Positions 17,301 to 26,917 of a stretch of DNA of 64,000 nt are shown here, one piece after another (positions within the stretch are counted from its first letter, which is position 1; the number at the start of each line of letters is the position of its first letter). The notes beneath the pieces are model-generated. The model worked only from the letters and a program-made list of their open reading frames with translations, was not told the origin of the DNA and ran no database searches. This stretch comes from Klebsiella pneumoniae (GTDB lineage: Bacteria; Pseudomonadota; Gammaproteobacteria; Eutrophobiales; Eutrophobiaceae), in contig CAMDWI010000017.1 in the NCBI GenBank assembly GCA_945878555.1, positions 31,072-95,071 of the forward strand, written 5' to 3'. Both the position numbers and the translations under genes were made by a program.

Positions 17301-18593
17301 CTATTCAGTTGTAACCAGCGCTGTTCCTGCGGCAAGCCGCAATGCAGCAGCCTCCAGCCACGTCTCATGCAGCAGCACCAGATAGTGTTCGTGCGTACTG
17401 AAATATGTATTGTTTGCGTCAATCAAGGAAAACAGCTCAACTTCACCACTAGCATATCCCTGACGCGTCAGATCAAATATCTTTTGAGCAGGCTCTAACA
17501 CACGCGTCCTGTATTGTTCACCTTGTAGAATCAAGTGGTTAAGATGCTGATAACTTCGTTGCAAGTCACTGGTAATATCTCTTTCCAGTATCTGGAGTTC
17601 AGACTGTGCCTGTATCACTCTCCCCCTGACTTCATTCAGTCGCCCGGTTTTACGGTCCCAAAGAGGTACACTGATAGAAATACCAATTCCAGTGATGTCT
17701 TGTCGACGCCCATTCAGGAAATCCCTTTCACGGAACAGACGCAAGGTCGGCTCTGGAATTCGTTCCGCCCGGACCAGATTGACTCCAGAACGTGCGGCGT
17801 CCACCCGGTATCTTGCTGCCAGTATTACGGGATGCTCAGGCAAACCCGCCCTCAACGTCTCCAGAGCAGGGACAGATCCGAAAGGTTCGAGCGGTATCAG
17901 TTGTGGTATGACATCCGAGGGCTGTCCCATATAAGCCAGAAACAATCCCAGCGCTTCCTCGTATTCACCTTCTCGTTCATCCAGCATCCGCTGCACCGAC
18001 TCGCGGAGCACATCAATACGCAGTCGCTCCAGTTCGGACAGATCTTTTGCCTGCTCCCGTCGGCGTCCAGCTTCCTGAACTTCATCTGCAAGTTGCAAAT
18101 ATCGTCTTACCATACGCAATCGTTCCACCTCCATTTGTAAGGTGTGAAATCGTTGAGCTACCTGTGATTCCAGAAGTAAGTGTTGATAGCGAAGTTCTGC
18201 ACGGGCCACGTCCAATTCTGCGCTGGCAATAGATTGCTGATGCCCAAGCCGCCCATTGAACGGCAAAGACTGACTAAACTCGAATTGAGTCAAATCATTT
18301 CCTCCAGTGCCATCATCGATACCAATTTTATCGTCAGCACTTAATTCGATCTGCGGATTCGACCATACCCCCGCTTGCTGCAGTGCACCTTGACGACTAT
18401 CAACCTCAGCCTGCGATCTTTGTATTTCTGGTGCAATCTCAATGACGTGCCGAATACTATCTTCTAACGTCCAACCCACTTCCGGCGATTGAGCCATTGT
18501 CGATATGGGTGCGATATAGAACAAGGCAAATACTAGTAATGCTGCCCAGCAGTTGCTTCGATACTCTAAGCAATAATCTTTCAACATTTCCAA
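17301..18593 (-). CDS. czcC: Outer-membrane factor (CzcC/TolC family)
   Basis: The 430-residue protein has a signal peptide (ending near STMAQ) and two TolC-type coiled-coil repeats (SQAEVDSRQGALQQ, WSNPQIEL in the first; GISISVPLWDRKTGRLNE in the second). It forms the trimeric outer-membrane exit duct of the CzcCBA pump. A second start two codons in (MLKDYC) is equally possible. First enzyme-size gene of the operon, 120 bases after the His-rich membrane protein. Confidence 0.9.
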   Translation of the reverse strand: MEMLKDYCLEYRSNCWAALLVFALFYIAPISTMAQSPEVGWTLEDSIRHVIEIAPEIQRSQAEVDSRQGALQQAGVWSNPQIELSADDKIGIDDGTGGNDLTQFEFSQSLPFNGRLGHQQSIASAELDVARAELRYQHLLLESQVAQRFHTLQMEVERLRMVRRYLQLADEVQEAGRRREQAKDLSELERLRIDVLRESVQRMLDEREGEYEEALGLFLAYMGQPSDVIPQLIPLEPFGSVPALETLRAGLPEHPVILAARYRVDAARSGVNLVRAERIPEPTLRLFRERDFLNGRRQDITGIGISISVPLWDRKTGRLNEVRGRVIQAQSELQILERDITSDLQRSYQHLNHLILQGEQYRTRVLEPAQKIFDLTRQGYASGEVELFSLIDANNTYFSTHEHYLVLLHETWLEAAALRLAAGTALVTTE

Positions 18594-18713
18594 CTCCTAA
18601 CGTGGTGAGGTCAATTCGTCACCCACGAAAAATATCAGGAACAAAAGTTATACAGCATTACCTGTCACGGGAAAGAACAAGTCCGTGTAGGCAACACGAT
18701 TGGAAAGCAAAGA

Positions 18714-19121
18714 TTAAACTGGAGGTGCGCGCAGAGGAGGAACGAGTCCGTAATATGACTTATAGTGGAAGTAATTTTGATGTAAAGACCACTGCCTGTT
18801 AATAACAATCAGGGCAGTCGGAAATAATGTAAAAATGAGGACAAATACTATAAAGGAAGGGCTGTGATCAAGATTACTTTTGACGATACCTTCCGGGGAA
18901 GTGTTTAGTTCATGAATATTTCCATTAGTTGTAGGGAGATCATCTGTATGTCCGTCTATCAGGGCATGTGAATCCATGACGTGTTCATGTTCTTGTGATA
19001 TAGGAACTTCAGTATGATGCAAATGAAAATGAAGCTGAAACGATAATTGTACAACCAGCGCCATCATCAGCAACCAGCTGACAGTTTGATAACGATATAT
19101 GTACTTTCGCCAAGATGACAT
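18714..19121 (-). CDS. His-rich small membrane protein at the head of the czc operon
   Basis: The 135-residue protein has a membrane helix near 12-30 (VSWLLMMALVVQLSF), a periplasmic stretch rich in His and acidic residues (HFHLHHTEV, HEHVMDSHALIDGHTDD) and a second helix near 88-106 (FIVFVLIFTLFPTALIV). It ends in PPLRAPPV. Proteins of this design are common first genes of czc/cnr-type operons and may sense or buffer metal in the periplasm; no enzymatic role is evident. Confidence 0.65.
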   Translation of the reverse strand: MSSWRKYIYRYQTVSWLLMMALVVQLSFQLHFHLHHTEVPISQEHEHVMDSHALIDGHTDDLPTTNGNIHELNTSPEGIVKSNLDHSPSFIVFVLIFTLFPTALIVINRQWSLHQNYFHYKSYYGLVPPLRAPPV

Positions 19122-19232
19122 GTAGAAAATACTACATCTATTTCTCCAAAGAATCCACCATCTTATGCATTGTTGTGGTCCTTAATCCGACTGCCTGACA
19201 GGAAAGTACGTTGGTTATATGTTATGTAACGA

Positions 19233-19418
19233 TTATATATGGCGCGGTCCAAACATAATTATGGCCATACCAAATAGAGCGACAGCCGACCCGATAAAGT
19301 CCCATGCAGTAGGCCGAACTGATTCAACTAACCAGAGCCATATTATGGCAACAAAGATATAAACACCACCGTATGCAGCATAGACACGACCTGCGGCAGT
19401 TGGATGCAAGGAGATGAT
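19233..19418 (-). pseudogene. ynfA: Truncated ynfA (UPF0060 membrane protein), C-terminal remnant
   Basis: Translating the minus strand gives [19 protein letters not shown], then [19 protein letters not shown] and [18 protein letters not shown] before a TAA at 19233. That is the conserved C-terminal half of YnfA-family small membrane proteins (about 108 residues). The N-terminal half is missing: the frame upstream of 19418 does not continue the family and has no start codon. It is a dead remnant between the czc operon and an IS256 remnant. Confidence 0.8.
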
Positions 19419-19487
19419 GATTTTGCATAAAAGGCGGCAACTAAAACAGCTAAAAGAGCCTGTAAATAATTCTGTGTAACTGCTCGA

Positions 19488-19693
19488 TTAACGTTGTTCC
19501 GGGAATCTATCCGGAAACTCAATCATAAAACGATTCAGTGCCGCATGCCAATGTCGTATCGGCATGTTCCATCGTTTGGACGCTGCTTCAACCGCCAGAT
19601 ATACCACCTTCAAGGTTTTTATTTCCTTCACGTTCAGACTACGTCCTGCCGGTCCCCGTTTCTTCTGTCGGAACGCTTTGCCAATCTGTTATT
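19488..19693 (-). pseudogene. IS256-family (mutator) transposase, C-terminal remnant
   Basis: The minus strand reads KEIKTLKVVYLAVEAASKRW, then NMPIRHWHAALNRFMIEF and PDRFPEQR before a TAA at 19488. This matches the end of IS256-type transposases (LYLA...KKW...RNW..ALNQF). The frame meets a stop near 19694 upstream, so only about 68 codons remain. No terminal inverted repeats are recognisable. It marks an old insertion next to the comM scar. Confidence 0.8.
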
Positions 19694-19791
19694 GATAGAA
19701 ATGTTAGCCACATTTGTCGTTTGGCTGATGGGTCGTCCGGCGGAGGAGAAGCGCCTTCACTAGTTTTGTGTGTGATATCTGGCACATATTT

Positions 19792-20205
19792 CTAAGCATG
19801 CCCTACCAAGAACCGTTCAACTAGCTTGACGTATCTCGGCCAAGGCATGATCGCTCCTCTTTCCCAAGCTCCCCATGTCCCCTCATCCACCCCAAGCTGC
19901 CGGGCAGCTTCCTTGATCGACCAGCCCATCACGCGACGTTTGGCAAATAAACGCTCAGAAAGGTTTTTTGGCTCTGGGAAAGGATCATAGTCCAGGAACC
20001 GTATTATGACGGGCATGGACTCAATTGGCGGGGTTGTATGGCCATTCTCCCAGTTGAGGACTGTCCAAGGGTTGATACCTTGATGCTCGGCTGTCTGATT
20101 TTGAGTCAGTCTCAGTTCCAGCCGACGCTTTTTGACATGCTCTCCCAAGGTCTGTGGTTCAAAGTCAGTTTCATTTGGGTTCAATGACTTAAGCGTAATA
20201 GGCAA
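19792..20205 (-). CDS. Double helix-turn-helix protein, copy A
   Basis: This protein of about 137 residues has two tandem XRE-like HTH units: TLGEHVKKRRLELRLTQNQT...NPWTVLNWENG (N-terminal; written here in part) and KRRVMGWSIKEAARQLG with GTWGAWERG (C-terminal), joined by PVIIRFLDYDPFPEP. No ATG start exists. The family-like sequence begins at FLPITLKSL, where a TTG (20205) is possible, and upstream codons are antisense comM, so the native N-terminus may have been cut at the junction. Copy B (43422-43844) is about 88% identical in protein and sits at the same comM codon. Likely an element-end-encoded regulator; function unknown. Confidence 0.6.
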   Translation of the reverse strand: MPITLKSLNPNETDFEPQTLGEHVKKRRLELRLTQNQTAEHQGINPWTVLNWENGHTTPPIESMPVIIRFLDYDPFPEPKNLSERLFAKRRVMGWSIKEAARQLGVDEGTWGAWERGAIMPWPRYVKLVERFLVGHA

Positions 20206-20226
20206 AAACTGAAAAAGGCAACGCGA

Positions 20227-20709
20227 CCCTGTCCTTGTGGCTATCTGGGCGATCCCGGCGGCAGGTGTCAATGCACTCAGGAACAAGTCCGGCGATACCG
20301 TTCCAGATTGTCAGGCCCCTTGCTCGACCGTATCGACATGCATATAGAAGTGCCGAATATGACCCAACACATCATGCCCGGCGCAAAAGCTGTCGCGTCT
20401 GAAACCAGTGCAGACGTGAGCAAACGAATACTGCAAGCGTATGACCGACAAATGCAACGGGTGGGCAAGACAAACAATCTAATGTCGAACCCCGAAATAG
20501 AACGATTCTGCTCACTCAGTAAGGAGCAGTACCAAATCCTGGAAAGCATCGTCACAAAATATAACCTGTCTGCGCGGGCATTGCATCGCATCCTGAAAGT
20601 GGCAAGAACCATTGCCGATCTCGAACATTCGCCTGATATTTTGACCCCACATCTGCATGAAGCCATCGGGTATCGCCGGCTGGATCGACTGCAACAGATG
20701 CTGAACTGA
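20227..20709 (+). pseudogene. comM: comM (yifB) 3' fragment, copy A, of foreign origin
   Basis: The frame reads PCPCGYLGDPGGRCQC, SGPLLDRIDMHIEVP, YNLSARALHRILKVARTIAD and YRRLDRLQQML, the C-terminal third (160 residues) of the Mg-chelatase-like AAA ATPase ComM, which handles incoming DNA in natural transformation. The 5' two thirds are absent; sequence upstream of the first Pro is the HTH gene's end. There is no start codon in frame with a ribosome site. From SGPLL onward it is about 65% identical in protein to the fragment at 43858-44340, so it did not arise by recent duplication of the resident gene. Confidence 0.88.
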
Positions 20710-21301
20710 TGAACTGCTGAGGATTAAACTGGATAGCAAAAAGAATGGCTCTTCTAATAACTGCTGTTTCTCATGGAGCCACTAAAAAAGGCTAAACAAT
20801 CACTGGTCAACTTTAAATCACTCCGGCCCCGTTTCTCTGGGAAAGCGAGGTATTTCTATACAGATATTTATTGGTAACCGTAAAGTAGACAACGAAATTG
20901 ACTACATCGAGAATTTTATCAAGATTGCAAAAAGAGGATCCTCAATTAAGTTGTTTTTATTCGTTTATAAAAATAATTATTTTTAGTTTTGATAACGCTT
21001 GTTATGGGTATTTCATAAATAGAAAGTGGGCATAACTCCTCACTCTATTCTTCTTAATCAATAAAAGTTATGGGCTAAAACGAATGGCAAGAATATCAAT
21101 TCTGCGGACCATTTAGATACCATGAAGTAGATTGTAGATGAGAACTGACACAGATAACAAAATTATTACTTTTGATAATACTGCTTATGATTGTTTCAAT
21201 TAAATGGCATAAATTAATAGTAGTCATAGTTATGGAATGTCCATTGTCGAAACGATGAAGATAAATTACATTAGTCGAGTATATTATTGTGAAATCACGC
21301 T
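20710..21301. other. AT-rich intergenic region, no gene recognised
   Basis: About 590 bases. A frame open from about 20806 to 20986 (SLGKRGISIQIFIGN, NEIDYIENFI) lacks a start codon and resembles nothing I know. Two loosely similar segments (TTTTGATAACGCTTGTTATG near 20988 and TTTTGATAATACTGCTTATG near 21170) suggest decayed repeats. No promoter is clear for the flippase gene downstream. Confidence 0.4.
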
Positions 21302-22825
21302 ATGCCCAACCGCACAATACAGGATGCCAGGCCCGCAGTAGCTAAGGGAGTTGCCTCGGTATTTTTGGCTAAAACTGGATCGGTGATTGAATTAATAACT
21401 CAACCCGCGTATTTATGGATGTTCGGCCTGGCAACATATGGGTTGTATTCTGTACTTTGGTCTCTGGTTAACGTAATTGAAAAAATCTTGGATTTGGCCA
21501 TGACCAATGCCTTGCAGAGAATACTGCCAGATCAAACTAATGCAGACACGAGAGCGGCAACTATCAAGGGTGCTCTTGTGCTTGGTGTACTCCCGTGTAT
21601 TGCCATTGCGCTCCTACTATCTGTTTCTGCGCACCTGATTACGCCGCTATTTAATGTTGCCGACAAAGACAGTCACCAACTTGAAATGGCGATTACGTTA
21701 TTTGTGTGGGCCATACCTTTATGGGCTACCGTGGAGATCACAACTTCCGCATTACGAGCCTGCAAGGCATTTGGACCAGAGATACGCTTGCGGCTTCTAT
21801 GGGAACAAGTCATACGTCTGGTATTGGTAGTACTCTTCTGGATGGCAGGTTTTGACACATTGGCACTAGTATTAGCGCATCTTGCCTCACTGGTATTGAC
21901 TGGCATACTGGCTTTACGTGCATTGAACAGGTATATCAGTCTGAAGCTTGTCTGGAATGCAGGCCTTTCCACTTCAATGTTGCGAGAGCTCCTGATTTCC
22001 GGTTTATCTATATTGCCTTTAAATATACTAGGGCGGACATTCTCTGATATGCCAATCATCATTCTCAATATTCTATTGCCGGGCGCTGCTGGCGCGAATG
22101 CCGCAGGACTTTATAGTTTGGCTCGCAAGGTGTCGAGTATTCCGCAATTAGTAGGGACTGTTTTTTCTCATGTTTTGGCCCCTGTCGCTGCATCTAGTGA
22201 AAATAGGGAGGTGGCTACAATTCAATCACTGTATTCTTTTTCAATTCGTCTCTCAATATTGCTGTCATTACCTACTACCATAATCCTCATTATATATGCC
22301 GATTCACTACTGTCCCTATTTGTAACCGGGGCTGCTGCGGCATGGCCAATTGTTGTGATTCTCACTATCGCTCGGGGTTTCGAGTCAACTGTCGGTCCAG
22401 CCACAGCCATCCAGCAGGCCATCAGCCACCGTGGCCTGCCAGTATTGAATGGCATTATTGGGTTGATTTCTGCTACTGTCGTAACACTGATCGCATTCCC
22501 GTTATACAGTACAATAGGTGTTGCACTGGGAGTTGCAACTGGACAGGTAATAATGGCTGCCCTGGCTGTCTGGCAATTATCCAGCATGGAGAATCTCCAT
22601 GCGTACGATAGTACCTCCCTGAGGATATGCTCTGCGGCGCTTACTGCATGCTTGGCGATATTTGTTGCAGGAAGACTAACCTCTGTCGCACCGTCCTATA
22701 TTCAAGGTAGCGTGGTCCTGTTGGTTTATTTGATGACTATATGGTTCAGTTTACGCTTCGCACTACCGATCCATGATCGCCTGGTATTAGGTAAGCTCGG
22801 TCATCGCTTCAGACTCATATCATAA
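21302..22825 (+). CDS. Oligosaccharide/lipopolysaccharide flippase (MATE/Wzx superfamily)
   Basis: The 507-residue polytopic protein has 12-14 predicted helices, opening with KGVASVFLAKTGSVIELITQ and containing the polysaccharide-transporter pattern of paired helices (LRELLISGLSILPLNILGRTF, LYSLARKVSSIP). Flippases of this superfamily move lipid-linked glycans across the inner membrane for O-antigen, capsule or exopolysaccharide. No polymerase or ligase is adjacent. It stands alone between the comM scar and eptA, convergent with eptA. Confidence 0.78.
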   Translation: MPNRTIQDARPAVAKGVASVFLAKTGSVIELITQPAYLWMFGLATYGLYSVLWSLVNVIEKILDLAMTNALQRILPDQTNADTRAATIKGALVLGVLPCIAIALLLSVSAHLITPLFNVADKDSHQLEMAITLFVWAIPLWATVEITTSALRACKAFGPEIRLRLLWEQVIRLVLVVLFWMAGFDTLALVLAHLASLVLTGILALRALNRYISLKLVWNAGLSTSMLRELLISGLSILPLNILGRTFSDMPIIILNILLPGAAGANAAGLYSLARKVSSIPQLVGTVFSHVLAPVAASSENREVATIQSLYSFSIRLSILLSLPTTIILIIYADSLLSLFVTGAAAAWPIVVILTIARGFESTVGPATAIQQAISHRGLPVLNGIIGLISATVVTLIAFPLYSTIGVALGVATGQVIMAALAVWQLSSMENLHAYDSTSLRICSAALTACLAIFVAGRLTSVAPSYIQGSVVLLVYLMTIWFSLRFALPIHDRLVLGKLGHRFRLIS

Positions 22826-22850
22826 CGAGTTGAACACATAACTGCCTGGG

Positions 22851-24473
22851 CTAGTTTGCCCTGCACAAGGCGAGCATATCTTCATCCTTTTTATACAGGG
22901 CCGTTTTGACCTCGAACATACCAAGTACTGTATCGAACAGATTATCATGTGAGTATTTCAGATGACTTTGACCGTGCAGGCACTTTTTGTCCAGACCCAA
23001 ATAATCCCGATACCCCTTTGACAGCCAGAATAGCATGGGCACGTGGATTTGCTCATCGGGTGCGATAAAATACGGAAGTCCATGCAGGTATACGCCTTTT
23101 TCGCCCAGAGACTCGCCATGGTCAGACAAATACAGCATCGCGGTATTGAATTCATCTGCACGCCTGTCCAGGATCTCTATCAATTGTGATAACACAAAGT
23201 CGGTATACAGGATGGTATTGTCGTAACTGTTGACAATCTCTTGCCTGCTACAGTCCTGTACCTCGACGATAGTACACTCCGGCGTAAATTGTCTGTAGGC
23301 TGCAGGATAGCGTCTGTAATAGGCCGGACCATGGCTGCCCTTCTGATGCAACACTACCAGCAGATCATTGCTGTCATTCCGGATCAGATCCTCCAGCCCG
23401 TTCAACAGTATCTCATCATAACAATTGTCTTCCACGCAAAGCTGCGGGTGCTGGGCGAAATATAAATCTTCTGTCGTTACCCGGACGCACACACCCTTGC
23501 ATCCAGCGTCATTGTCCCGCCAGTGTACAGTGACCCCGGCACGTACCAATACGTCCAGCAGATTTTCATACGTAAGGGGGTCAATATCATCAACCTCTGC
23601 ACGGGAAAAATGAGAAAACATGCAGGGCAATGATGCAGCAGTTGATGTCCCGCACGAATACACATTATCAAAATTGATTATGTCCGCACGCATTAAATGG
23701 GGATTAGTATTACGGGCATAGTTGTTCAGACTGAAATTTGCTGCCCTTGCAGTCTCTCCCACTACCAGTACGACTACATTTCGTTTCCTGTCCTGAACTG
23801 TTCGGATTTGAACTGCATCCAATGCTATCTGATGCAATGCTACTTTGGGCTTGTTTAAACGTATAATATGCTTAGTTACTGAGACCAGGGGACAGATAGG
23901 ATTGATCCGGCAGATCATGTCCCGGTTCTCGCGATAAACGATGACAAAATTTTTATATTGTACGAACGCAACCAGGCCAACAGAGACAAGTGCGGCCATC
24001 ACCAACAGTGACCGACTGGCAATATTACTGATCATGGACGGATCGGCCAGTTTCAGATTCCATACTATGATGGAAGGAACCACCCCAAGAAGGAGAACAT
24101 GCATCAACATGCCGGGAGATAATAACAGTTCCAGCACCTCGGCCCTGTCGGTCAAAAACATATTCCTGACCATGTCCTTGTCGATCAGGATGCCGTACTC
24201 GCCCATATAATAATCCGCCAGGGCCGCAATCAGCAGAATCAAGATCAATACTGGTTTGAACACATATTTAAATGCGGTCAGACTGAGCAGAATAACCGTC
24301 ACACCCACAATCGCGATAAATACTGAAATGATAAACATCGTATTGACCGCTTCCGTCCTGCCGGACAGTTCAAACAGCTCGTTCCAGAACGCGGAATTAT
24401 CAAACAACACAATAAATACAGCTGCACCCAGGGCAAGCTGCCAACTGCGGACGGTGTGTTTCAGTAACATCAT
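22851..24473 (-). CDS. eptA: Lipid A phosphoethanolamine transferase (EptA/MCR family)
   Basis: The 540-residue protein has five N-terminal membrane helices (to about 175) and a periplasmic sulfatase-fold domain. Active-site residues are visible: E240 in VVGETARAANF, the phosphate-accepting T278 in the C274-GTST-A loop closed by C284, and DHGESLGE near the C-terminus with metal-binding Asp/His. It transfers phosphoethanolamine from phosphatidylethanolamine to lipid A phosphate, lowering negative charge and polymyxin binding. It is divergent from the PAP2 gene with PmrA-box-like repeats between them. Length matches the family. Confidence 0.92.
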   Translation of the reverse strand: MMLLKHTVRSWQLALGAAVFIVLFDNSAFWNELFELSGRTEAVNTMFIISVFIAIVGVTVILLSLTAFKYVFKPVLILILLIAALADYYMGEYGILIDKDMVRNMFLTDRAEVLELLLSPGMLMHVLLLGVVPSIIVWNLKLADPSMISNIASRSLLVMAALVSVGLVAFVQYKNFVIVYRENRDMICRINPICPLVSVTKHIIRLNKPKVALHQIALDAVQIRTVQDRKRNVVVLVVGETARAANFSLNNYARNTNPHLMRADIINFDNVYSCGTSTAASLPCMFSHFSRAEVDDIDPLTYENLLDVLVRAGVTVHWRDNDAGCKGVCVRVTTEDLYFAQHPQLCVEDNCYDEILLNGLEDLIRNDSNDLLVVLHQKGSHGPAYYRRYPAAYRQFTPECTIVEVQDCSRQEIVNSYDNTILYTDFVLSQLIEILDRRADEFNTAMLYLSDHGESLGEKGVYLHGLPYFIAPDEQIHVPMLFWLSKGYRDYLGLDKKCLHGQSHLKYSHDNLFDTVLGMFEVKTALYKKDEDMLALCRAN

Positions 24474-24574
24474 CCGAGGATTCTACAGGCAGTGCGCAGT
24501 CATGCGCCATCTTTCTATCTGAAAGCTAATGTTCCTGAAAACGAAATATAATCAGTCATCAAACTCGCGATCCG

Positions 24575-24591
24575 TTTAACGATAATTTAAC
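24575..24591 (+). promoter_or_regulatory. PmrA-box-like direct repeat between eptA and PAP2 gene
   Basis: TTTAAC (24575-24580) is repeated as TTTAAC (24586-24591), 11 bases start to start, like the PmrA half-site pattern CTTAAT-N5-CTTAAT. A candidate -10 (TAAAAT, 24608-24613) lies 16 bases downstream toward the PAP2 gene; eptA starts 102 bases away on the other side. Confidence 0.55.
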
Positions 24592-24734
24592 ATTTCCCAT
24601 TCAGATGTAAAATATTTCAAAAAAGTTGCTCCTGTTAAAATAGATAATTCCATTTATACTGTAGCGCGGAACAAAATAATAGTTCAGTTACAATTAGCAT
24701 TAATCAGCGACAATATTGCCATAGAGGAGTAACT

Positions 24735-25292
24735 ATGCTCTTGAAACATAATTTATTATTCAGAACTTTATGGGTCTTGATATTTTCTGCATTTGTTTAT
24801 ATGGCACATGCGCAAGATAAAAGTAATACAGAAAAAGTAGGGGATATTGTTCAAGTTCTTCTACCCGCTACTGCTTATGCAACAACCTTTGTTTTAGACG
24901 ATAAAGTAGGTAGAAATCAATTTTATAAGTCATTTATTACCAATCTTGGGATTACTTTTTCCTTAAAACACATAATTAATAAACCAAGACCAGAAAACAA
25001 TGGGAACTACTCTTTTCCTTCAGGTCACACATCTGCAGCATTTCAAGGTGCCACCTTTATTCACATACGATACGGCTTGATGTACGGCATTCCTGCTTAT
25101 CTTGGGGCTACGTATGTAGGTTGGAGTAGAATTGAGGGCGAATCAGATAAGCATGATTTTACAGATGTTGCTGCAGGTGCTGCTATTGGGATATTGAGCA
25201 GTTATTATTTCACAAAACCATACAATGGATTTGTAATCTCACCAACCGCTAATAATGGGTCATATGGGTTAAATATAAACAAAACATGGTAA
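24735..25292 (+). CDS. PAP2-family phosphatase, exported (possible lipid phosphatase)
   Basis: The 185-residue protein has a signal sequence (cleavage near AHAQ). The PAP2 motifs are present: KHIINKPRP (C1), SFPSGHTSAAF (C2) and SR...HDFTD (C3), the last with two extra residues between Arg and His. Few strong membrane helices are left, so it may act in the periplasm or at the membrane surface. Relatives dephosphorylate lipid A, undecaprenyl-PP or phosphatidylglycerol-P. Sharing a PmrA-box-like promoter region with eptA points to an envelope lipid substrate (inference). Confidence 0.8.
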   Translation: MLLKHNLLFRTLWVLIFSAFVYMAHAQDKSNTEKVGDIVQVLLPATAYATTFVLDDKVGRNQFYKSFITNLGITFSLKHIINKPRPENNGNYSFPSGHTSAAFQGATFIHIRYGLMYGIPAYLGATYVGWSRIEGESDKHDFTDVAAGAAIGILSSYYFTKPYNGFVISPTANNGSYGLNINKTW

Positions 25293-25416
25293 AAGCCTGA
25301 TAAATCAAATGCACCTGGACAGCAAAAAGTGCCGCTTCGCTCTGCTTATTACCGCCAGCGATTTGCAGCGTCAGGCCTGGCAAAATCCACCAAGGTCGCA
25401 ACAAAGAGTAAAAAAC

Positions 25417-26067
25417 ATGAACCAGAGGATATATTTTTTAATTGTATTATTAATACTAATCATGCTCAGCTATAAAGCAATTGCTCAATCACCAGATAGA
25501 AACACTATATTATTCGATGCAATGTCACCTTATGAAGATTTAACGGAGTATGCCTTAGATGAGGATATAGATGGAGTTGAAAAATCAATTAGATCACTCG
25601 AAGGGTCAGTTGAAAAGTTAAATAACATTCTATCGAAAGAGTCGATACAGAGTCTTAATGCGATTTCTAAAAAAACGAAAGCAGCAGTAAATAATGCCAA
25701 TTACCCGGTAATTGCCTTGTATGCGGTTGATTCGTATAAAGCGATTGCGGAAGAATTAGATGTTTCAAAATTGAACATACCAAAGGAGGTTGCTCTTCTT
25801 GATTATGTTGGATTTAAATTACAAGCACTTTTGAAACAAAATATAATTGAGTGGGTCGCAATAAATGAAGTAACCCTTGAGAGCGCTAATCTATGGAGCA
25901 AGATAAAGGATAATGTATCCGATAATGGTTTGCGAGATACAATGGATACTGCAATCAATGGCATACAAACTGCGGCTAAATTAAAGAATATAGAAATGTT
26001 AAAATTTTCCGCACAGGTTGATTTAGATCTAGTAGATTTATTGGAAGGCTACTTTAATAAAAAATAG
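25417..26067 (+). CDS. Periplasmic helical protein of unknown function
   Basis: I chose the ATG at 25417 because it starts a signal peptide (IYFLIVLLILIMLSYKAIAQ); an upstream in-frame ATG (25309) would add a non-signal extension. The mature part (about 195 residues) is almost all helix, Asp/Glu/Lys-rich (EDIDGVEKSIRSLEGSVEKL, SKKTKAAVNNANYPVIALYA). I do not recognise the family. Its last 149 bases recur at 31733-31880 just before the response regulator, showing that it once stood directly upstream of a two-component system and may have been its accessory protein. Confidence 0.65.
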   Translation: MNQRIYFLIVLLILIMLSYKAIAQSPDRNTILFDAMSPYEDLTEYALDEDIDGVEKSIRSLEGSVEKLNNILSKESIQSLNAISKKTKAAVNNANYPVIALYAVDSYKAIAEELDVSKLNIPKEVALLDYVGFKLQALLKQNIIEWVAINEVTLESANLWSKIKDNVSDNGLRDTMDTAINGIQTAAKLKNIEMLKFSAQVDLDLVDLLEGYFNKK

Positions 26068-26106
26068 ACACAAATTATTCATGACTGGTTTCAGGAATAT
26101 TTAAAT

Positions 26107-26859
26107 ATGGAAAAGCAGGAGATTCTAAGTAAGGTTCCAGAAGTAACACTTCTCTTCTGGATCATTAAGATCCTTGCAACAACACTCGGTGAGACAGGCG
26201 GCGATGCGGTTTCTATGTCAATGAATCTCGGCTATCTTATAAGTACTGGGATATTTGCTGTTATATTCATTGTAGCCGTGGGCGCTCAGATTTCTGCCAA
26301 GAAATTTCATCCTGTTCTGTACTGGACAACAATAATCGCCACTACAACAGTTGGTACAACGCTGGCGGATTTCGCCGATAGATCGCTTGGCATTGGCTAT
26401 GCGGGTGGAACAGTCATATTGTTCACGCTGCTTATGGCGTCACTTTTCATTTGGTACCGCACCTTGGGTTCCATTTCAGTTGATACTGTCAACTCACCGA
26501 AAGCAGAGATGTTTTACTGGGTGACCATTATGTTTTCTCAAACTCTCGGCACAGCGCTGGGTGATTGGACGGCGGATACTGCTGGCATTGGATACAGCGG
26601 CAGCGCAATCATTTTTGGCGCAATGCTGGCGGCTATTGCTGCAACGTATTACTGGACTAAAATCTCACGCACCGTATTATTTTGGGCCGCATTCATACTT
26701 ACTCGGCCGCTTGGCGCAGTCGTCGGTGACCTCCTTGACAAGCCAATAAGTCAAGGCGGTTTGGAATTGAGTCGCTATTCAGCATCTGCCGTGCTGATTG
26801 TGTTAATTGTATTTTGCATTTTCTTCTTTTCTCATAAACCAGCATCGCGAACACATTAA
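26107..26859 (+). CDS. DUF347-repeat membrane protein (COG4705-like)
   Basis: The 250-residue protein is built of four copies of a repeat: FWIIKILATTLGETGGD, YWTTIIATTTVGTTLAD, YWVTIMFSQTLGTALGD and FWAAFILTRPLGAVVGD, each followed by a helix, about 8 helices in all. This is the DUF347 pattern. Conserved acidic residues at the end of each repeat (E/D) lie in or near the membrane and could be a cation path; the function is unproven. It follows the helical protein by 39 bases and is probably cotranscribed with it. Confidence 0.78.
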   Translation: MEKQEILSKVPEVTLLFWIIKILATTLGETGGDAVSMSMNLGYLISTGIFAVIFIVAVGAQISAKKFHPVLYWTTIIATTTVGTTLADFADRSLGIGYAGGTVILFTLLMASLFIWYRTLGSISVDTVNSPKAEMFYWVTIMFSQTLGTALGDWTADTAGIGYSGSAIIFGAMLAAIAATYYWTKISRTVLFWAAFILTRPLGAVVGDLLDKPISQGGLELSRYSASAVLIVLIVFCIFFFSHKPASRTH

Positions 26860-26917
26860 GTCGGTGATGGCAAACAACTGAATAATGGGGCAACCCCACA
26901 AATTAAAATTTCAGATT

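Noticed and set aside
20806..20986. Short open frame in the gap before the flippase
   Set aside because: No start codon, ribosome site or recognisable family; probably decayed sequence.
25309..25416. N-terminal extension of the helical protein from the ATG at 25309
   Set aside because: The signal peptide begins exactly at the ATG at 25417, and the upstream codons look unlike the rest of the gene.
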